This document shows positions 6,295-12,374 of a stretch of DNA of 13,492 bases, in pieces. The stretch is from JBKHHU01 sp046539045 (GTDB lineage: Bacteria > Planctomycetota > Phycisphaerae > SM23-33), in NCBI GenBank assembly GCA_046539045.1, contig JBKHHU010000090.1, forward strand, positions 1 through 13,492, written 5' to 3'. The notes beneath the pieces are model-generated. The model searched no databases, had not been told where the DNA came from, and worked only from the letters and a program-made list of their open reading frames with translations. Every line of letters starts with the position of its first letter. Positions within the stretch are counted from its first letter, which is position 1. Both the position numbers and the translations under genes were made by a program.

Positions 6295-8667
6295 TCAGCC
6301 CAGAAGCTGTCGCAAGTGATCGCAGACGGTTTGGAGGTCTCGCTTGGTCATACAGGGGAACAAGGGCAGTGACATCGTACCCTGCCAGATACGTTCGGCC
6401 TGAGGGAAGCTCGAAGGGTCGAGTTGGTAGCGGTTCCTGTAATAGGTCATGCGGTGCAGGGGCTTGTAGTGCACGCTCGTGCCGATACCGGCGGTATTGA
6501 GTTTCTCGATCACCTCGTTCCGGTCTATCGGCGCCGACGGCTTCACGATCACCGGGAACAAGTGCCAGGCATGATCCTCCAGCGGGACATGACACAGCGG
6601 CAGGTCCAGGTGCTCCATACCGGAAAGATGTTTATAGTAGTACTCGGCAGCCGAGTGTCTGCCTTCCCATAGGGCATAGCCCTGTTCCAACTGGGCCAGA
6701 CCGACAGCGGCGTTCAGATCGGGCATGTTGTATTTGTACCCGGGGGCGACTACGTCGTATTCCCAACTGGCGGAAGTCTTGGTAAATCGTCCCCAGATGT
6801 CGCGGTCGATGCCATGGAGCCGCATGACGGACGCTCTTTTGGCAATGGCCTCGTCGTCTGTCACGAGCATTCCGCCCTCGCCCGAAGTAATCGTTTTGTT
6901 GGCGTAGAAGCTGAAGCAGGTAACATCTCCCAGGGAGCCGACCATTCGCTCTCCGAGCCTCGCCGGGAACGCATGAGCGGCGTCCTCAACTACCTTCACG
7001 CCGTGCTTTCGGCAGACGTCGAGAATCCCGGGCCCGTTCTTCCCATACAGTTCCGCCGGTTGGCCGCCGAAGTGGACCACAACGGCCGCCTTCGCATCAG
7101 GATGCGCTTTCAGCGCCGCCTCCATGATATCCGGAGTGACCAGGCTCGAGCCGTACTCCACATCGCAGAAGATCGGGTCGGCACCCAGATAGCGAACCAC
7201 CTCGGCGGAGGCGGTAAAAGTCATCGTGGGGACGATGACCTTGTCTCCGGGGCCCACGCCGAGTGCCTCCAACGCCAGATGCAGCGCGGCGGTGCAGGAG
7301 TTGACCGCGCAGGCATGCTTGGCGTCCACGGTGCGGGCAAAGCGCTTTTCCAACTCACGCGTTTTGCTGGCCGTGGTCAACCAGCCGCTATCCAGAACTT
7401 CCTTGATGTATTTCTGTTCGTTGCCTTCCAGCCGCAGGCGGAAATAGGGCACCCGATGAAGGGGCTGCTCTTCGTCTGGCGCGGATTCAGTGGCGCCTCC
7501 ACTGACAGCCGTGTTCTTCGAAGGGGTCACTTTGGCGAGCGCATCCTTTAATTCTGAAACTACTTCTGAAACCTGGTTCTCACTCATCTGAGTGAAGAAC
7601 GGCAGGGCGATCGTTCTTGCTGCAATGGCTTCACAGATCGGGAACTGTCCTTTCCTGAAGCCGAACTGCTTTTTCATGTACGGCTGAGTATGGATCGGTC
7701 GGAAGTACTGTTCGCAACCGATACCTCGGTCCCGCAGGATTCCCATGAGTTCGGCTCGGGCTTCCGGCGTGTAACTATCCCGTAGGCGGACGACGTAGAC
7801 GAACCAGCTCTGACGTTCGACGTCCCCGCAGGGGGGCAGAATAAGATCATCCGCCATATCGGCCAGGCACTCGTTGTACGCATGTGCGACAGCCCGACGC
7901 CGATCCAGAATTTCGTCGAGCCGAGCCATCTGGACCTCTCCCATGACCGCAGAGAGTTCATTGAGGCGATAGTTATAGCCGACCATCTCGTGACAGAACG
8001 TGGACAGGTTCTTGCGTCCCTGATTCCGCATGGAAAGGCATTTGTCGCGGAGGTCCCGGTTGTCGGTCACGACCACACCGCCCTCTCCGGCTGTGATCTG
8101 CTTATTCGGATAGAAGCCGAAGACGCTGCAGTTGCCGAAGCTACCGGCGGGGCGGTTTTTGCTGTAACCGCCGAGTGCCTCGCAGCTGTCTTCGATCATG
8201 GCCAGGCCGTGTTTTTCGGCGATGCGTTCGTACCCGTCGAAGTGGGTGGTGTTGCCGAAGACTTCGACCGGGAGGATGGCCTTGGTGCGGGGGGTGATGG
8301 CGGCTTCGATTTTCGTCGGGTCGAGGTTGTAGGTTTCCGGATCGATGTCGACGAAGACCGGCGTGGCCCGCTCGAACAGGATGCAGTTGGTCGTGGCGAT
8401 GAAGGAGAAGGGCGTGGTGATAACCTCGTCTCCCTCGCCGATGCCCAGCGCTCGAACGCACAGGTGCAGGCCGGACGTCCCGCTGTTGACGCCGATGCCG
8501 TACTTTCTGCCCGCCCGCTCAGCCACGGCAGCTTCGAAAGCGGCCAGATGCGGCCCGAGGCTCAATCGATCGGTGCGCAACACGGAGACGACGGCCTCGA
8601 TCTCGGCCTCGGTTACGTCCGGCCTGGAAAGCGGGATCTGCATTCGGTCCACTGTTGACTCGTCCAT
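6295..8667 (-). CDS. Tandem fusion of two DegT/DnrJ/EryC1/StrS aminotransferases
   Basis: A 790-residue single reading frame holding two complete PLP-dependent sugar aminotransferases. The family is normally about 370-400 aa with one domain. Domain 1 (about 9-379) has NSGTSGLHL (61-69), MIEDSCEALGG (157-167) with D160, and the PLP Lys K189 in YPNKQITAGEGG. Domain 2 (about 406-790) has NSCTAALHL (456-464), VVEDAAHAF (559-567) with D562, and K591 in YANKTITSGEGG. The domains are joined by a Ser/Thr/Ala/Gly/Pro/Glu-rich linker (380-405, bases 7453-7530) with no stop and no nearby Met, so this is a real fusion and not a missed boundary. The halves differ clearly in sequence, so it is not a recent duplication. 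Both active sites look intact, predicting two aminations of keto-sugar nucleotides. The ATG at 8667 has GAGGT four bases upstream; a second Met at 8643 lacks a good site. Confidence 0.9.
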   Translation of the reverse strand: MDESTVDRMQIPLSRPDVTEAEIEAVVSVLRTDRLSLGPHLAAFEAAVAERAGRKYGIGVNSGTSGLHLCVRALGIGEGDEVITTPFSFIATTNCILFERATPVFVDIDPETYNLDPTKIEAAITPRTKAILPVEVFGNTTHFDGYERIAEKHGLAMIEDSCEALGGYSKNRPAGSFGNCSVFGFYPNKQITAGEGGVVVTDNRDLRDKCLSMRNQGRKNLSTFCHEMVGYNYRLNELSAVMGEVQMARLDEILDRRRAVAHAYNECLADMADDLILPPCGDVERQSWFVYVVRLRDSYTPEARAELMGILRDRGIGCEQYFRPIHTQPYMKKQFGFRKGQFPICEAIAARTIALPFFTQMSENQVSEVVSELKDALAKVTPSKNTAVSGGATESAPDEEQPLHRVPYFRLRLEGNEQKYIKEVLDSGWLTTASKTRELEKRFARTVDAKHACAVNSCTAALHLALEALGVGPGDKVIVPTMTFTASAEVVRYLGADPIFCDVEYGSSLVTPDIMEAALKAHPDAKAAVVVHFGGQPAELYGKNGPGILDVCRKHGVKVVEDAAHAFPARLGERMVGSLGDVTCFSFYANKTITSGEGGMLVTDDEAIAKRASVMRLHGIDRDIWGRFTKTSASWEYDVVAPGYKYNMPDLNAAVGLAQLEQGYALWEGRHSAAEYYYKHLSGMEHLDLPLCHVPLEDHAWHLFPVIVKPSAPIDRNEVIEKLNTAGIGTSVHYKPLHRMTYYRNRYQLDPSSFPQAERIWQGTMSLPLFPCMTKRDLQTVCDHLRQLLG

Positions 8668-8958
8668 AGTTACCTCGACAGGCTGTCAGCCGGAAAAGAG
8701 TCGACCGGTGGCGCGCCCGCGCAAGCGGACAGGCTGCCGGCCTTGTTCTTCCCAGACTCGGCTGATACGAGTGGAAAGGGAAACAAAGCGCTTCCCACGT
8801 AGTTTACTATCGGCCAGCCAGAGGGTTGAGATCAAGTCGACTCCATCCCTCTGCATGCAATCTGCCGGACATCGGCAAAGATTCTACGCGGTGACGGCAT
8901 GGATCGTTCGCCGGATCTGCGGGAATCCCGGTGAGGAAGCGGGTGGGGCGGTCGACAT
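8668..8958. other. 291-base gap between dehydratase and fused aminotransferase genes
   Basis: The largest gap inside the minus-strand gene set. It holds no convincing gene on either strand: a plus-strand open frame that crosses it is antisense to real genes on both sides. I see no strong terminator. On the minus strand TTGATC and GATAGT, 18 bases apart near 8795-8835, make only a weak promoter-like pair. GACAGGCTG occurs twice on the plus strand (8677-8685 and 8728-8736), and overlapping palindromes sit next to the ribosome binding site of the fused gene. The gap may hold an internal promoter or a leader for the downstream genes, but this is not demonstrated. Confidence 0.5.
8677..8691. repeat. 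Two overlapping perfect palindromes upstream of the fused aminotransferase
   Basis: GACAGGCTGTC (8677-8687) and GGCTGTCAGCC (8681-8691) are each perfect 5-base dyads around one central base, and they overlap. They directly abut the minus-strand Shine-Dalgarno (8672-8676). The central gap is too small for a stable RNA hairpin of full stem length, so a DNA-binding site is the more natural reading. Dyads this short can also arise by chance. Confidence 0.3.
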
Positions 8959-10989
8959 TCAGTCACCGGCCGACGTGCCGGCGGAGACCTCTTCGGAGGA
9001 GGTCGTTCGCGACTTCTTGAGCGCTTCCGGCGGGTTCAGCGGGTTGTACTCGGGCACGAGGTCCTTGATGGCCGTGATGATGGCCGCCCGATCGTCGCTG
9101 TTGGTCAGATCGGCCAAGCGGTCATAGGCTGACTGTACCGCAGCCAGGTCGGTCTTCATGCACTGCCAGACGTTGATTTTCGGATGAGCGGTCGGCTCGA
9201 TGTCTTCGCCCTGGCTGCGCAGTTCCTCATAGAGTTTCTCGCCGGGTCTGACACCGCTGAAGACGATCTCGATATCCTCATCCGGCCGGAAGCCACTGAG
9301 CGTGATCATGTTGCGGGCGAGGTCGACGATCCGGACCGGTTCGCCCATGTCCAGCACGTAGATCTGCCCGCCCTGACCGGTCGCGGCGGCTTGGAGCACC
9401 AACTGGGCCGCTTCGGGGATGGTCATGAAAAACCGCGTCATGTCCGGATGCGTGACGGTCACGGGCCCGCCGGCAGCGATCTGTTTCTTGAAAATCGGTA
9501 CGACCGAGCCGTTGGAGCCCAGGACGTTCCCGAATCGAACCGCCTTGAACTGGGTCTGACAGCCGTCCGAGCCGTTCAGCGATTGCGTGTAGATCTCGGC
9601 GACTCGCTTGGAGGCCCCCATGACCGACGAGGGATTGACGGCCTTGTCGGTCGAAATCATCACGAACTCACTGGCGCCGAACTTGCAGGAAGCGTCGGCC
9701 ACGTTCTTGGAGCCGAAGATATTGTTCTTCACCGCCTCGCAGGGGTTGTTTTCCATCAGTGGTACGTGCTTGTGTGCGGCAGCGTGGATGACCACTTCCG
9801 GCTGGAATTCCTCCCAGACCTTCATCACGCGGCCTCGATCGGCGATGTCGCAGATCACCTGAACGGCATCGGTGTCCGGGAAGTTGGTGTTGAGTTCGCG
9901 GCCGATCTCGAACAGGGGGTTCTCGGCCTGCTCCAGCAGTACCAGCAACTCAGGCTCGTAGTTGCACACCTGCCGGCACATTTCCGAGCCAATACTCCCG
10001 CCGGCACCGGTGATCAGCACGCGGCGATCTTTGAGGAAACGTCCGATGGCGTCGGCGGACAGTTGGACCGCTTCTCGCCCGAGCAGGTCGTTGATATCCA
10101 CGGGTCGGATCTGTGAAACGGTGACGCGTCCGTCGATGAGGTCGCCGACGCCGGGCAGCGACTGGAACTTCAACTTCGTGCCGCTGCAGAGGTTGACTAC
10201 GCGTCTCATCTCCTTCTGCGTCGCCGACGGCATGGCGATGATGATTTCCTCGATCTCGTGCTCTTCGCACACCTCCGGCAGTTGGTCGGTGGTCCCGAGT
10301 ACCGGCACGCCGTGGATGAGAATCGACTGCTTTGCAGGATCGTCATCGATCAGGCCGATCACGCGGTAGCGTTCGACATTCATCCGGTTGATTTCGCGGA
10401 TGATCGTTTCGGCGGCGTTGCCGGCACCGACGATCAGGACGCGCTGAAGACCCGCGGCCGAAATGGGTCGCAGTTCTTCACGATACAGGCGGAACCCCAA
10501 GCGGGCCATGCACAAGAGGAAAACGCTGGCGAAAAAATCCAGCAGCAGCACGCCGTAGGAATAGGTGGCGAAGTACTGACCCACAACCGGCACGCGCCGG
10601 TTCAGCAGGTTCGGAATGTGACGAAACACGAGAACCGCGAGAAAAACCACCAGCAGGAAGATCCAACTGGCGATCACGATGTTGGTCGCGTCGCGGATGC
10701 TGGCGTATCGCCAGCCGCCTCGGAAGAGATTCAGTCGCCAGAAAATCACCAGCTTAAGAATGAGAAATACGGGCAGCCAAGGCAGATAGCTGCTGTAGAA
10801 CCAGTTCTCTTTGGAAGCGCCGGCGATGTCGAAGCGGACAAGATGAGCCAGCAGCAGGGCAAGCGCGCACAAGCATGCGTGAATGACCGCGTTGGCGACA
10901 ACGCGATGGCTCTGAGCCCAGCCTTCCACCGCGGTCATGGCGCGGAAAGTGGCTGAGACATGCCTGTGGTCTTGTTCCGTTTCTGCCAT
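8959..10989 (-). CDS. Membrane-bound UDP-sugar 4,6-dehydratase (WbpM/PglF/CapD type)
   Basis: A 676-residue polysaccharide biosynthesis protein of the long FlaA1-like class, full length. The N-terminus carries about four membrane helices (about 32-52, 68-85, 103-123, 142-163). A first Rossmann domain follows (RVLIVGAGNAA, 183-193), then the catalytic short-chain dehydrogenase domain with the NAD(P) loop GAGGSIGSE (328-336). The catalytic region STDKAVNPSSVMGASKR (446-462) shows the hallmark of large C6 dehydratases: Met (M457) replaces the usual Tyr of YxxxK, with K461 kept and D448-K449 as the dehydration pair. Expected reaction: UDP-GlcNAc to UDP-4-keto-6-deoxy sugar at the inner membrane, the first step toward bacillosamine, FucNAc or QuiNAc. 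The ATG at 10987-10989 lacks a strong ribosome binding site, with only an A/G-rich stretch upstream. It is first in the minus-strand set. The exact product (gluco or altro form) is not deducible. Confidence 0.93.
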   Translation of the reverse strand: MAETEQDHRHVSATFRAMTAVEGWAQSHRVVANAVIHACLCALALLLAHLVRFDIAGASKENWFYSSYLPWLPVFLILKLVIFWRLNLFRGGWRYASIRDATNIVIASWIFLLVVFLAVLVFRHIPNLLNRRVPVVGQYFATYSYGVLLLDFFASVFLLCMARLGFRLYREELRPISAAGLQRVLIVGAGNAAETIIREINRMNVERYRVIGLIDDDPAKQSILIHGVPVLGTTDQLPEVCEEHEIEEIIIAMPSATQKEMRRVVNLCSGTKLKFQSLPGVGDLIDGRVTVSQIRPVDINDLLGREAVQLSADAIGRFLKDRRVLITGAGGSIGSEMCRQVCNYEPELLVLLEQAENPLFEIGRELNTNFPDTDAVQVICDIADRGRVMKVWEEFQPEVVIHAAAHKHVPLMENNPCEAVKNNIFGSKNVADASCKFGASEFVMISTDKAVNPSSVMGASKRVAEIYTQSLNGSDGCQTQFKAVRFGNVLGSNGSVVPIFKKQIAAGGPVTVTHPDMTRFFMTIPEAAQLVLQAAATGQGGQIYVLDMGEPVRIVDLARNMITLSGFRPDEDIEIVFSGVRPGEKLYEELRSQGEDIEPTAHPKINVWQCMKTDLAAVQSAYDRLADLTNSDDRAAIITAIKDLVPEYNPLNPPEALKKSRTTSSEEVSAGTSAGD

Positions 10990-11051
10990 TGAATGCTTTT
11001 CTTGACGGACCCTCTACTCAAAGGAATCGGCTGATCGGTTCCAAAGGTTTA

Positions 11052-11060
11052 AATATACCA
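11052..11060 (-). promoter_or_regulatory. Candidate extended -10 promoter for the dehydratase gene or operon
   Basis: On the minus strand this reads TGGTATATT, an extended -10 (TGn followed by TATATT) in an AT-rich island within the 224-base gap 10990-11213. It would give a 5' leader of roughly 55 bases before the ATG at 10989. No good -35 hexamer lies at the usual spacing, as is often so for extended -10 promoters. The rest of the gap shows no gene and no clear terminator. Confidence 0.35.
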
Positions 11061-11213
11061 GATAGGGGGCCAACTGCACCATACATCTACGAGGATCGGG
11101 GCAGATATGTTCGGCTCGCTCTACATAGCGGGGGCTATTTTGGGGGATCTGTCTGATTACTACTGACTTTCGCCAATTGCTTGAGGATCGATGTCGGCAT
11201 TCGGGTAGCCAGT

Positions 11214-12269
11214 CTACAGTCCGGGCAGTTCTGCCGGGGCCGTTGTCGGCCGAGTCTGGGCGGACGCCTCCTGGGCCGGCTGGGTCGTGGCTTCGGATCC
11301 GACCGCCTCGATGGCGTCGAGGAAAGTCTCGGCGGCTTCGGCAAGGTGTGGCGAGTTGGAGTTGACCTTGGCTTGGTTCAGAGCTTTCTTCGCTTGCTCA
11401 TGTTCGCCCTCGAACCAGAGGAAATAGGCGTTAACCAGTTGCGCTTCATTGTCTCGCGGGTTCTTCTCCAGGTATTTCCGCAGCCGTCCGATCCGGTAGT
11501 CGTATTGCTCCCGGCCGTACATCTTCTTCGGTGACATGTTCAGAGCGGGCAGTTCCGGCAGCGATTCCAGCGCCTTCTCCAGGTAGAATGCCGACAAGCC
11601 GTAGGACACGTGTGACAGGGCAACCTGGGCGTGCATCATGCTCAAGAGGCTTTCCGGATCGCGTTGCCCCACGATGTTGGCCATTTTGAAGTGATTGTAC
11701 GCGTCGAGGAATTCGCCTTCTTTGAACAGCTCTTCGCCTTTGCGCATCTCTTGGCTGTACCGGCTTTTGTCGTCAACCGCCAGGGAGGTGATCTCCCGTG
11801 CGAGATCGTTCTGTCCGATGCCGCTGATGGCGGTAACGTAGTCATCAGCGGCTCCGACCCCGCTCATCGGGCTCAAAGAAGTCCCCAACCTCCTCCGTGG
11901 TACCCTGTCAATCTTGATATTGAGGGGCTTGGCGCCGGTCAAGCCGGTCCTTGTCCCGCTGAGCAGGCTTCGAAGCGAACTGCCGCCGGAGCGGGTTCCC
12001 AACGGCGAACCGGTCCGGCGGATGTTCAGGGAAGCCGACCTGCTGAGCACGCCGGTTGGTGCGGAATAACGCGCGGCTGAGGCACCTCCAAGACCATAGG
12101 AATGACTGCGGAAAGAGGAAAGCCCGATCCCGGTGGAACCGGGACGGCGCAGGCTCGATATTCTTGCTCTTCTGCGGCTTTGTGCTGAGGCAGACGCCGA
12201 AAATACCAATGCCACAGCAATAACCAGAAACATCAGCAGCGGATCACGGTTCAATCGGTATCGGAGCAT
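11214..12269 (-). CDS. Secreted Arg/Ser-rich protein with TPR-like repeats, function unknown
   Basis: I do not recognise a named family. The start is placed at ATG 12269 (351 aa) because GGGGAGG lies nine bases upstream. A longer frame from GTG 12290 would begin at or before the predicted transcription start of the TATAAT box at 12296-12301. A signal peptide is clear: basic RYRLNR, a hydrophobic core LLMFLVIAVALVF, and an Ala-Ser region with likely cleavage after A29 (ASA before Q). Residues about 31-130 are low-complexity, rich in Ser, Arg and Gly, probably disordered and strongly basic. Residues about 175-310 are helical with TPR-like units such as GEELFKEGEFLDAYNHFKMA and NAYFLWFEGEHEQAKKALNQA. 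The tail is Thr/Ala/Pro-rich (TTQPAQ, RPTTAPAE). It is exported and may bind proteins or acidic glycan outside the membrane. A link to the neighbouring polysaccharide operon is only positional. Confidence 0.75.
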   Translation of the reverse strand: MLRYRLNRDPLLMFLVIAVALVFSASASAQSRRRARISSLRRPGSTGIGLSSFRSHSYGLGGASAARYSAPTGVLSRSASLNIRRTGSPLGTRSGGSSLRSLLSGTRTGLTGAKPLNIKIDRVPRRRLGTSLSPMSGVGAADDYVTAISGIGQNDLAREITSLAVDDKSRYSQEMRKGEELFKEGEFLDAYNHFKMANIVGQRDPESLLSMMHAQVALSHVSYGLSAFYLEKALESLPELPALNMSPKKMYGREQYDYRIGRLRKYLEKNPRDNEAQLVNAYFLWFEGEHEQAKKALNQAKVNSNSPHLAEAAETFLDAIEAVGSEATTQPAQEASAQTRPTTAPAELPGL

Positions 12270-12278
12270 GGTTCTATA

Positions 12279-12285
12279 CCTCCCC
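12279..12285 (-). promoter_or_regulatory. Ribosome binding site deciding the TPR protein start
   Basis: Reads GGGGAGG on the minus strand, nine bases upstream of the ATG at 12267-12269. It lies inside the reading frame that would follow the alternative GTG at 12290, and so favours the later ATG. Confidence 0.7.
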
Positions 12286-12295
12286 TTCACATGGT

Positions 12296-12301
12296 ATTAT
12301 A
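12296..12301 (-). promoter_or_regulatory. Consensus -10 box (TATAAT) for the TPR protein gene
   Basis: The minus strand reads a perfect TATAAT, placing transcription start near 12289 and giving a leader of about 20 bases to the ATG at 12269. The -35 at 17-18 base spacing is poor (TCGCCT or TTCGCC, about 3 of 6 matches), so an activator or an alternative sigma factor may be involved. Confidence 0.5.
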
Positions 12302-12312
12302 GGGGCACTTCC

Positions 12313-12327
12313 AGGCGAAGGCGAAGG
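12313..12327. repeat. Short GGCGAA tandem repeat in the divergent promoter region
   Basis: AGGCGAAGGCGAAGG is a 6-base unit repeated about 2.5 times. It falls where the -35 region of the minus-strand TATAAT promoter should be, between the two divergent secreted-protein genes. It could be a regulator-binding site or chance. Confidence 0.3.
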
Positions 12328-12374
12328 CTGACTCCGAGGCGAGTTCATTTAGTGTTTCCATGGAGTGGAATATC

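Noticed and set aside
7453..7530. Possible hidden gene boundary between the two aminotransferase domains
   Set aside because: No stop codon, no Met near the start of domain 2 and a typical flexible linker composition; the frame is continuous.
7882..8658. 258-residue plus-strand open frame opposite aminotransferase domain 1
   Set aside because: Antisense to conserved PLP motifs; its Val/Asp/Gly-rich translation reflects complementary codons.
8345..9127. 260-residue plus-strand open frame spanning the 291-base gap
   Set aside because: Both ends are antisense to conserved genes and the translation is Arg/Ser-rich without recognisable domains or a clear ribosome binding site.
9184..10116. 310-residue plus-strand open frame opposite the dehydratase gene
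   Set aside because: It lies antisense to well-conserved dehydratase motifs and has no family features; long antisense frames are expected in GC-rich codons.
11105..11140. Possible terminator hairpin (CGCT-CTACAT-AGCG) after the TPR gene
   Set aside because: Only a 4-base stem and no T-run follows; too weak to call.
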